Positions 28,011-34,334 of a DNA stretch of 34,334 nucleotides are shown here, piece after piece. The notes under the pieces are model-generated. The model had not been told where the DNA came from. It saw nothing but the letters and a program-made list of their open reading frames with translations, and made no database searches. Made by a program: the position numbers and the translations under genes. This stretch comes from Paracoccaceae bacterium (GTDB lineage: Bacteria > Pseudomonadota > Alphaproteobacteria > Rhodobacterales > Rhodobacteraceae), in NCBI GenBank assembly GCA_028875855.1, contig JAGWVA010000042.1, positions 1-34,334 of the forward strand, given 5' to 3'. Within the stretch, counting starts at the first letter, position 1. Every line of letters starts with the position of its first letter.

Positions 28011-28952
28011 TCAAAGAGTTCCCACAAATAACAGGACTACCGCCAGAACCAATAGTGTCCGGCGGTAAAGCCCGAGTGCTTTTGAAATGCCAATTGGATC
28101 GGGATCTCGTCCCTTCGCGTTTAACCAAGGTTCGTCAGAGAGCGTATCTCCGTAGAAGCGGGGACCGGAGAGCCGAATGCCAAGCCCACCAGCCATTGCC
28201 GCCTCAGGCCAGCCCGCGTTTGGGGATCGGTGTCTACCCGCGTCCTGCAACATCGATTTCAACGATGCACCTGGACGAGGTGAGACCAAAGCAAATAGCA
28301 ATGCGCACAAGCGCGCAGGTATCAGGTTTGCCACATCGTCGATCCTTGCGGCAGCCCAGCCGAAGGCTTCATGCCTTGGTGTTCTGTGGCCGATCATGGA
28401 ATCGAGAGTGTTTACCGCCTTGTAGCCTGCGATTCCCGGCAGGCCAAAAATAGCTCCCCAAAACAACGGCGCCACGATGCCGTCGGAGGCGTTTTCTGCC
28501 AAGCTCTCGATGGCCGCGCGCGCGACGCCGGCTGCGTCGAGTTGCTCCGTATCCCTCCCAACGATCATGGAAACTGCACGGCGCGCACGGGGTAGGTCGG
28601 CCTTGGCCAAAGGATCCGCTACCCTGCCGACATGCTCGTCGAGCGACCGCGCCGCAACAAGCGGCCAGGCGAGAACTCCCGAGAGCACGACCCCAAACCA
28701 ATTACCGGGTAATAGGGTTGTGATACCGGCCGCGACGAACGCTGTCAGAGTGATGACGATCAATGCCGCTACGAGCCCCGAGAGCCTGTCACGCATTGGT
28801 TGAATGCCCGCACTGTTCCACGTGTTGTCGAGCCAGGCGATCAGCGCACCGAGCCAGACGACGGGATGGCCAACGCGGCGATAGAGGCAATCGGGCCAAC
28901 CAAGTGCCCAATCGACCACCAGCGCAACTGCCATTGCTGTCGCCATTGTCAT
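28011..28952 (-). CDS. cobD: Adenosylcobinamide-phosphate synthase CobD (CbiB)
   Basis: CobD/CbiB is the integral membrane enzyme that links the aminopropanol phosphate arm to cobyric acid. The 313-residue protein has several hydrophobic helices and the family motifs HPVVWLGALI, RRAVSMIVGRDTEQLD, ESLAENASDGIVAPLFW, GYKAVNTLDSMIGH and GWPEAAMAGGLGIRL. The ATG at 28952 overlaps the stop of the upstream kinase (ATGA); 88 upstream codons of the frame belong to that gene. The order kinase-cobD-CobC fits a shared job in the arm-building branch. Confidence 0.94.
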   Translation of the reverse strand: MTMATAMAVALVVDWALGWPDCLYRRVGHPVVWLGALIAWLDNTWNSAGIQPMRDRLSGLVAALIVITLTAFVAAGITTLLPGNWFGVVLSGVLAWPLVAARSLDEHVGRVADPLAKADLPRARRAVSMIVGRDTEQLDAAGVARAAIESLAENASDGIVAPLFWGAIFGLPGIAGYKAVNTLDSMIGHRTPRHEAFGWAAARIDDVANLIPARLCALLFALVSPRPGASLKSMLQDAGRHRSPNAGWPEAAMAGGLGIRLSGPRFYGDTLSDEPWLNAKGRDPDPIGISKALGLYRRTLLVLAVVLLFVGTL

Positions 28953-29749
28953 CCCTGATACCCAATCCGGAAACGTACGATATGACGAAAACCCGCATCC
29001 CGAAGAGCCGCAGGCGTCGTTTCTGGTACTGTTCCCGGCGCAAAGATTAACCCACGTGCGGCCCCTGTGTGTGCGATGGTAAAGCCGAGCGCTCCGGTTG
29101 CGTGAGCCAAAGCCTCTGTTGGATCGTCTGAGGGGCCACGCAAGGCGAGTGTCCGACGTGCCGATTCCGAAGCGAGATCCGCAGCCTTTGAGAGATCGCC
29201 GCAGGCGGCTGGCCAAGCCTTGGCCAGATCAGCTATATCTGGGAAATTAACATCCTTTGCATCAGTTCGCCGCATTGGCCCAAAGAAACCCCCGATAATC
29301 TCCATTCGCGGTGGATGTGGAAATCTCGCCAGCACGCGACCCTCGCGAGAGGCCCAAAGGAGTCGCCCCGGATCCGACAGCATGAGCGGATCGACCGCGC
29401 CTTCCGTCTCGAGACAAGCCAGCATGATGGCATCTGGGTCTCTGGCACCCGCGACAAGTGCAAGCGCCACGCGCGCTGCAGTCGAGGCGCCTGCTCCGCC
29501 ACCGGCCGGCATGTCGAGGCGTAGAGCAAACCTTCCCGCTGGTCGCAGTCCAAGGCGCCGCAATAGGTAGGCGGCTTCGGACTGAGTAAGGACCTTTGCA
29601 TCCGGCTGGTGTAGTACGAAGGCGCCAGACACTCGCTGCGCGCGGGCAAATAGCGTCGGACAAGGGAGCGTAACTAAACCCACCGGTCCGTTGCGCCCGA
29701 TGCGCCCTTGTAACAGTTCACCGAAATGCCCCGGAACAACGACTTGCAT
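28949..29749 (-). CDS. GHMP kinase, PduX-like (probable L-threonine kinase)
   Basis: The 266-residue protein begins QVVVPGHFGELLQG, and residues 81-90 form the GHMP kinase P-loop-like PAGGGAGAST, followed by a helix. This layout and the neighbours suggest L-threonine kinase (PduX), which makes L-threonine phosphate, the substrate of the CobC domain encoded two genes downstream. That assignment rests on family and context rather than on a unique motif. The ATG at 29749 lies five bases after the phosphatase stop; there is no strong ribosome binding site. The stop overlaps cobD. Confidence 0.8.
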   Translation of the reverse strand: MQVVVPGHFGELLQGRIGRNGPVGLVTLPCPTLFARAQRVSGAFVLHQPDAKVLTQSEAAYLLRRLGLRPAGRFALRLDMPAGGGAGASTAARVALALVAGARDPDAIMLACLETEGAVDPLMLSDPGRLLWASREGRVLARFPHPPRMEIIGGFFGPMRRTDAKDVNFPDIADLAKAWPAACGDLSKAADLASESARRTLALRGPSDDPTEALAHATGALGFTIAHTGAARGLIFAPGTVPETTPAALRDAGFRHIVRFRIGYQG

Positions 29750-29754
29750 CAAGG

Positions 29755-30339
29755 TCAAGACAACGACCGATTGGTGAAGCTTATGGACCAAACCCCTTTT
29801 GTCACTGCCCGCAGCAGCGTGGCCGAGAGGGGCGCGATCTCAAAGCTCAGCCCCGCAGTAGGCGCTCCGAGTGCCAACCCGAGCGCAGCCCTGATGGTTC
29901 CCGCATGGGCAACGACAACGACAGTGCCGCCCGTTGTCAGTCCTTCCAGTGCGGGCGTCGTCCTGGCAAACATATCAAGAAAGCTTTCTCCAGACGGTGG
30001 GCGATGTCTCGCAATTTCTGCCCGTTCGAGCGTGCCCAAGTCTGGAATATCCCTCGGCAAGAGCCCCTCCCAGTCCCCAAAATCTTGTTCCCAAAGTCGG
30101 GGATCGCGCACAGCCGCTTGTTCGGGGAAAAGTGCTGCCGAAGTCTGCATGCAGCGGCGCGCGGGGCTAGTCACTAGGCGGGCGTTCGTCGCAAGCTGGG
30201 CCATTGTCGTGCGCGCCCGATTGAGTACCTCGTCTCCAGGCAGATGTGCGGCAGGATCGCTCCTTCCCGAAAGTCGTCCGTTAGCGTCGGACGGCGCATG
30301 ACGGATCAGAATCAAATTCGTCGGTTCTGCTCCGGACAC
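29755..30339 (-). CDS. cobC: Histidine phosphatase, probable alpha-ribazole phosphatase
   Basis: The 194-residue protein has LIRHAPSD near the start (His14, the phospho-histidine in the RHG/RHA motif of the phosphoglycerate mutase superfamily), RRCMQT, the acidic WEQDFGDWEG and a second histidine in VVAHAGTIRAA. In cobalamin clusters such proteins dephosphorylate alpha-ribazole phosphate or the final product; the symbol follows Salmonella usage and must not be confused with the CobC of the fusion. The start is uncertain: GTG at 30339 is chosen, an upstream TTG at 30390 lacks a ribosome binding site. It diverges from cobP. Confidence 0.82.
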   Translation of the reverse strand: MSGAEPTNLILIRHAPSDANGRLSGRSDPAAHLPGDEVLNRARTTMAQLATNARLVTSPARRCMQTSAALFPEQAAVRDPRLWEQDFGDWEGLLPRDIPDLGTLERAEIARHRPPSGESFLDMFARTTPALEGLTTGGTVVVVAHAGTIRAALGLALGAPTAGLSFEIAPLSATLLRAVTKGVWSISFTNRSLS

Positions 30340-30404
30340 GGTCTGTTTTTTCCCTTTTCCTGTGGGCAAATTGGTGATCTCTGCAGCCAAAGAGGAGAGG
30401 CGGC

Positions 30405-30905
30405 GTGATACTACTCATTACAGGCGGTGCGCGCTCGGGCAAGAGCAGCTATGCAGAGAGGCGGGTTGCCGAGCTTCCGGGGAGGCCTTGCTATATTGCC
30501 ACCGCCGAGATCTTCGACGTCGAAATGGCCGAGCGAGTGGCGCTTCATCGCAGTCGTCGCGGTCCGGAATGGCGCGAGCATGAGGCGCCGATCGACCTTC
30601 TTGCTGCCCTGACCCAGACCGACGGCGAAGGCCCCCGCCTTGTCGATTGCGTAACGCTGTGGCTGACGAACCTGATGCTCGTAGAGCGCGACTGGCAGGC
30701 AGACCTTGCTGCGCTCCTTAATGGTTTGCATTTGCAATCAAGCCCTGTGATTTTCGTTACAAACGAGGTGGGACTTGGAATAGTCCCAGATAACCCGCTC
30801 GCCCGCGCGTTTCGTGATGCGGCAGGCATCGTAAACCAAGCCCTCGCGGCCTCGGCTGACGAAGTGCAATTCGTCGTCTCAGGCCTGCCCATGAAGGTTA
30901 AATAA
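30405..30905 (+). CDS. cobP: Adenosylcobinamide kinase/guanylyltransferase CobP (CobU)
   Basis: CobP phosphorylates adenosylcobinamide and then transfers GMP to it. The 166-residue protein has GGARSGKS (residues 7-14), His48 in ALHRSRRGPEW as the likely GMP-accepting histidine, and VDCVTLWLTNLM and VTNEVGLGIVP, all diagnostic. It starts with GTG at 30405 behind GAGGAGAGG. Its TAA shares one base with the cobT ATG. It heads the plus-strand cobP-cobT-cobS lower-ligand operon and diverges from the phosphatase gene, leaving about 65 bases for both promoters. Confidence 0.95.
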   Translation: MILLITGGARSGKSSYAERRVAELPGRPCYIATAEIFDVEMAERVALHRSRRGPEWREHEAPIDLLAALTQTDGEGPRLVDCVTLWLTNLMLVERDWQADLAALLNGLHLQSSPVIFVTNEVGLGIVPDNPLARAFRDAAGIVNQALAASADEVQFVVSGLPMKVK

Positions 30906-31927
30906 TGTCTGCGACGATATTTCCCGCGGCGTCTTTTGCCGAATTGCGAGCTCGACTAAACGACCTCCCTTCTACCGACGTTCGGAGCATCGCCGCAGCC
31001 CGAGTGCGACAGGACAACTTGACGAAACCTCAAGGGGCGCTCGGCCGGCTTGAGGAATTGGCAATCTTCATGGCAGGCTGGCAGGGCTGCGAGCGACCCG
31101 TACTAAAGCGCGCGCAGGCGGTCGTCTTCGCCGGAAACCACGGAATTTGTCGGCAAGGCGTGAATCCATTCCCTCAAGAAGTGACCGCGCAAATGGTGGC
31201 GAATTTCCGCCGCGGTGGAGCGGCAATCAATCAACTCTGCCGGATCAGCGGGGCGGACCTTTCAATCATCCCGCTCGATTTGGATCTGCCGACTCATGAT
31301 TTCACCGAAGATTATGCGATGACCGAACTTGAGGTGCTCGATGCTATGGCTCGCGGTGCGGCGAGCGTCGACACAAACTGCGACATCATCCTGCTGGGAG
31401 AAATGGGGATCGGCAATTCGACAGTAGCGTCGGCTCAGGCCCGCGCTTTATTCGGTGGAACGGCCTGGGATTGGGTGGGCCCCGGTACCGGGGCAGATGC
31501 CGAGAAAATTGCGATTAAAGCGCGCGTAATCGAAGCTGGAATTGACCGCCATAAGCAAGTCATCGACAATCCATTCGTTATTTTGGCGGCTTTTGGTGGG
31601 CGTGAACAGGCGGCTATTTGCGGAGCCATTCTTGCCGCTCGAATGGCGAGGATACCAGTCCTGCTGGACGGTTTCATTTGCACTGCCGCAGCATCGATCC
31701 TCGCGCCTTTGGGTATCGGAGCGCTCGACCATTGTTTGGTGGGGCATAGTAGCGCTGAGCCTGGCCATCGCATGCTTCTGTCTGCAATTGGCAAGAAGGC
31801 GATCCTTGATCTTGGAATGAGGCTGGGAGAGGGCTCGGGCGCTGCCATAGCGCTTGGCATTGTGCGTGCCGCTTTGGCAGCGCATGAAGGCATGGCGACC
31901 TTTGCAGAAGCCGGGATTTCCGTCTGA
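30905..31927 (+). CDS. cobT: Nicotinate-nucleotide-dimethylbenzimidazole phosphoribosyltransferase CobT
   Basis: CobT makes alpha-ribazole phosphate from dimethylbenzimidazole and nicotinate mononucleotide. The 340-residue protein has LTKPQGALGRLE, VVFAGNHGIC, LGEMGIGNST, VILAAFGGREQAAI and RLGEGSGAA with Glu309 as the likely catalytic base. It fits directly with the BluB domain, which makes the dimethylbenzimidazole. ATG overlaps the cobP stop by one base, and its stop overlaps cobS by one. Confidence 0.96.
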   Translation: MSATIFPAASFAELRARLNDLPSTDVRSIAAARVRQDNLTKPQGALGRLEELAIFMAGWQGCERPVLKRAQAVVFAGNHGICRQGVNPFPQEVTAQMVANFRRGGAAINQLCRISGADLSIIPLDLDLPTHDFTEDYAMTELEVLDAMARGAASVDTNCDIILLGEMGIGNSTVASAQARALFGGTAWDWVGPGTGADAEKIAIKARVIEAGIDRHKQVIDNPFVILAAFGGREQAAICGAILAARMARIPVLLDGFICTAAASILAPLGIGALDHCLVGHSSAEPGHRMLLSAIGKKAILDLGMRLGEGSGAAIALGIVRAALAAHEGMATFAEAGISV

Positions 31928-32685
31928 TGGCGAGAGCATGGATCCGATCCCGTATTGACGAAACGAGGTTGGCGCTAATTTTGCTTACTCGGCTCCCGGT
32001 TGGGCGGCTGAACTCGGCACCTCCACTTTCGGCTGCGGCATGGGCTTATCCGCTTGCGGGAGCCGTGGTCGGAATAGTCTGTGGAGTGGCATTCCTTTCA
32101 GCACAATGGTTGGGTCTCCTTCCGTTGCCTGCAGCGATTATCTCGGTTGCAGTCGGTGTGGTGACCACTGGTGGCATGCACGAGGATGGGTTAGCCGACT
32201 TAGCCGACGGTTTCGGTGGTGGTGGCGATCGGGCTAGGAAGCTTGAAATCATGCGCGACAGCCGTGTCGGAAGCTACGGTGTAATCGCGCTTTGTCTCGC
32301 GCTGTTCCTGCGTTCGGTGTTGCTGGCCGAAGTTTTGCCGGGCCATCATCCGATTTTCACCCTCATCGCTGTTGGTGCTTTAGCCCGCGCACCGTTACCC
32401 TTCCTGATGCGGATTTTGCCCGCAGCCCGGGACGATGGTCTCGGCCATTCCGCGGCGTTCCGGATCGGGACTGCACAGGCGATGGTGGGCGGGATGATTG
32501 GGTTGCTGCTGGCGGCGCTTTTCCTACCCGCTTACTTCTTTGGAACGATTTTTGCGTCTGTCGCGGCCGCTGTTATGACGGGCTATTTGGCGCGCTGTCA
32601 GATTGGCGGCTTCACCGGAGACGTCCTTGGGGCCGCGCAGATTGCTTGTGAGTTGGCGGTGCTGTCGACGCTCGCGTCTGGCTAA
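31927..32685 (+). CDS. cobS: Adenosylcobinamide-GDP ribazoletransferase CobS (cobalamin synthase)
   Basis: CobS joins adenosylcobinamide-GDP with alpha-ribazole (phosphate) at the membrane, completing adenosylcobalamin (phosphate). The 252-residue protein has multiple hydrophobic helices and the diagnostic GGMHEDGLADLADGFGGG at about residues 82-99, followed by KLEIMRDSRVGSYG. The ATG shares one base with the cobT stop. This is the Salmonella-type CobS (CobV in Pseudomonas), not the chelatase subunit of the same name. No clear terminator follows. Confidence 0.95.
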   Translation: MARAWIRSRIDETRLALILLTRLPVGRLNSAPPLSAAAWAYPLAGAVVGIVCGVAFLSAQWLGLLPLPAAIISVAVGVVTTGGMHEDGLADLADGFGGGGDRARKLEIMRDSRVGSYGVIALCLALFLRSVLLAEVLPGHHPIFTLIAVGALARAPLPFLMRILPAARDDGLGHSAAFRIGTAQAMVGGMIGLLLAALFLPAYFFGTIFASVAAAVMTGYLARCQIGGFTGDVLGAAQIACELAVLSTLASG

Positions 32686-33320
32686 GTCTCCAAGTCAGCT
32701 CCGGTAGCTTGATGACGGCGGTTGGATCAAGTGCCAAGCAATAGCAGTCGCTCAACGTCGTAGAACTGCCGTCCAGAGTGGTAAGGTGCGTTTAGCAAAT
32801 GCTTTGATGACTGACCCCTGGCAGCAAGGCGCCCTCAAGTCCGCCGTTCACGACTACGCAAGAGCAACTTGGCACCGGACATTCCCCCGAGATCCAATTG
32901 AAGGTTGAGGACGCGGACGGGGCATGACTCGCCACAGCCGAAGGTAATGGCGGCGAGCAGCCAAAGGTTCCTATCAAACAACGACACCGCGACGATACCA
33001 AATCTTCGGAGCGCTGTTCCGAAAGCGAACTTTTTGTGAAACGCCAAGATCATGGCTGACGATCGCACAAGAGAAAGCTACAAGCCTGCTAGGCCGAGGC
33101 AGAAAGGCCTTTATGGATCATGGCATTCATATTGTTGGCGGAGCGTGGATCGAGACCTTAAGTGACGAGGCAGGCCGGGCTAGGACAAGCTCCCCTGGCC
33201 GCCGTTCCGTGTGCAAACTCAGGGGCTGAGATTGGAAAAGCTTCTCAGAGCTGCGCTACGGTGGGCGATATCGTTCGCCGGGTGGCACACGTTCTACGAC
33301 CTTAATCCCGGAGACCAGGT
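32686..33320. other. Gene-poor stretch after cobS
   Basis: No reading frame here has both a plausible start and recognisable homology. Short frames on both strands look like chance. The stretch contains the second copy of the 16-base sequence. A promoter for the ABC permease gene is expected near its end but is not obvious. Confidence 0.45.
32824..32839 (+). repeat. 16-bp direct repeat, copy 2 (right of the thi-cob block)
   Basis: GCAAGGCGCCCTCAAG is identical to 2386-2401 and in the same orientation. The neighbouring bases differ, so the identity is confined to about 16 bases. It lies 139 bases after the cobS stop. Confidence 0.6.
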
Positions 33321-34334
33321 GTGAGCTTCTCGATTGTCCCGATTTCGGCGCGCCGGCGGAGCCAGTTCAGCCTCTGGGATGGCCTTGCTGCGCTTCTGGT
33401 GGTGGGAACTCTGATTATGCTGGCTAGGGCTGGCTACGAAGTCGCTCAGCCGCTGCCGCCGCAAGGGCAATCCGTCATCACCCTCAATCCGGCTGCGTTG
33501 CCAGGATACGCTTTTCGTACTGCCCTGCGGATGCTTGCCGCGATGGCGCTGTCGCTGCTTTTCACTTTCACCTACGCAACCGCGGCTGCGAAGAGTCGGC
33601 GGGCCGAAGTGGTCTTGGTACCCATACTTGATATTCTTCAGTCGGTTCCGATCCTGGGCTTCATCTCGGTGACCGTGACCTTCTTTCTCTCCATGACGCC
33701 CGGTCACTATCTTGGCGCGGAACTCGCGGCGGTCTTCGCGATCTTCACCAGCCAGGCCTGGAACATGGCGTTCAGTTTCTACCAGTCCTTGCGCACGGTG
33801 CCGGTCGAACTGACCGAGGCCAGTTATTCGCTGCGGTTCGGCTCCTGGATGCGGTTCTGGAAGCTCGAAGTGCCCTTCGCGATGCCGGCGCTGATCTGGA
33901 ACATGATGATGTCGATGTCCGGGGGGTGGTTCTTCGTTGTCGCTTCTGAGGCGCTCAGCGTCGGCAACACCTCGATCTCATTGCCCGGTGTCGGCTCTTA
34001 CATTGCCTTGGCGATCGAGCAGCGTGATCTCTCCGCGATCGGATATGCCATTGCGACCATGCTGGCTGTCATCTTGCTCTACGACCAGCTGCTGTTTCGT
34101 CCGCTCATCGCATGGGCCGACCGATTTCGCTTCGTGCAGGAAACCGAGGTCGCGCCACCCAACTCCTGGGTGCTGAAGACGCTGAACCGCTCTCGGCTCG
34201 TCGCAGGCCTCGTTGCTCCTGCCGCATCCTTCTGGTCATGGACTTACCGCGCGTTCCCGCGTGGTCCCGAGCTGATGCCGCAGCCTGCCGGTATGGCCCG
34301 CCCAAAGATGAGAGGGCTAGATCGTTTTTGGCTG
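33321..34334 (+). CDS. ABC transporter permease (NitT/TauT-like, probably duplicated type), truncated by the window end
   Basis: An open frame of 338 codons runs off the right edge without a stop. It begins SFSIVPISARRR, then a membrane segment, then IPILDILQSVPILGFI-like sequence and the binding-protein-dependent permease EAA loop (EASYSLRFGSWMRFWKLEVPFAMPAL). This is the architecture of NitT/TauT-type permeases, including the duplicated COG4986 form. The GTG at 33321 has GGAG seven bases upstream. It lies outside the cob block; the substrate cannot be told. The ATPase partner, if any, would be beyond the window. Confidence 0.85.
   Translation, partial: MSFSIVPISARRRSQFSLWDGLAALLVVGTLIMLARAGYEVAQPLPPQGQSVITLNPAALPGYAFRTALRMLAAMALSLLFTFTYATAAAKSRRAEVVLVPILDILQSVPILGFISVTVTFFLSMTPGHYLGAELAAVFAIFTSQAWNMAFSFYQSLRTVPVELTEASYSLRFGSWMRFWKLEVPFAMPALIWNMMMSMSGGWFFVVASEALSVGNTSISLPGVGSYIALAIEQRDLSAIGYAIATMLAVILLYDQLLFRPLIAWADRFRFVQETEVAPPNSWVLKTLNRSRLVAGLVAPAASFWSWTYRAFPRGPELMPQPAGMARPKMRGLDRFWL

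Noticed and set aside
32835-33068. 77-codon minus-strand frame after cobS with a hydrophobic centre
   Set aside because: No ribosome binding site and no recognisable family; the region resembles the other gene-poor stretches.
33294-33707. 137-codon minus-strand frame near the right end
   Set aside because: It is antisense to the ABC permease gene, which has strong family motifs and a ribosome binding site; the frame has a low-complexity, charged composition typical of a shadow.

Overview
The window looks like a GC-rich alphaproteobacterial chromosome, most likely Rhodobacterales (Roseobacter or Paracoccus-like). That assignment is an inference from the thiCOSGEF order, the complete aerobic set of cob genes (cobG and cobF included), a DUF1636 gene joined to cobW, and the codon usage; no rRNA or other taxonomic marker is present. 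No insertion sequence, prophage, CRISPR array or tRNA was recognised.

Layout. 56-2037: a HAD-type haloacid dehalogenase and a thiol peroxidase-like gene on the minus strand, divergent from a DsbA-family oxidoreductase; an inverted repeat lies in the shared promoter. 2038-2631: gene-poor. 2632-8097: a promoter, a TPP riboswitch and thiC-thiO-thiS-thiG-thiE-thiF, tightly overlapping; the ThiF protein carries a C-terminal rhodanese-like domain. 8098-8620: gene-poor. 8621-9984 (minus): a B12-riboswitch-controlled NiCoT cobalt/nickel transporter. 9997-15103 (minus): cobL-cobE-cobM-cobB-cobA-cobF, joined by 4-base stop/start overlaps. 15177-15926 (plus): cobK alone. 15902-24085 (minus): a second B12 riboswitch, then DUF1636-cobW-cobN-cobG-cobH-cobI-cobJ. 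24139-26399 (plus): cobO and cobQ. 26414-30339 (minus): alpha-ribazole phosphatase, a PduX-like GHMP kinase, cobD(cbiB) and a CobC-BluB fusion. 30405-32685 (plus): cobP-cobT-cobS. 32686-33320: gene-poor. 33321 to the end: a truncated ABC permease.

How it works together. The first block makes thiamine phosphate from the pyrimidine (ThiC) and thiazole (ThiO/S/G/F) branches, joined by ThiE; thiD is not seen here. The remainder is almost the whole aerobic cobalamin pathway: uroporphyrinogen III methylation (CobA), ring contraction and methylations (CobI, G, J, M, F, K, L, H), amidation (CobB, CobQ), cobalt insertion (CobN), adenosylation (CobO), aminopropanol arm (PduX-like kinase, CobC domain, CobD), lower ligand (BluB domain, CobT, phosphatase) and final assembly (CobP, CobS), plus cobalt uptake and the putative metallochaperone CobW. 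The chelatase partners CobS/CobT (ATPase type) and the corrin reductase CobR are absent and must lie elsewhere.

Most notable are the single-ORF CobC-BluB fusion, the thiF-rhodanese fusion, hairpins that overlap the ribosome binding sites of thiC and of DUF1636 next to their riboswitches, an 18-bp palindrome between cobO and the second riboswitch, and a 16-bp identical sequence on either side of the whole thi-cob block.
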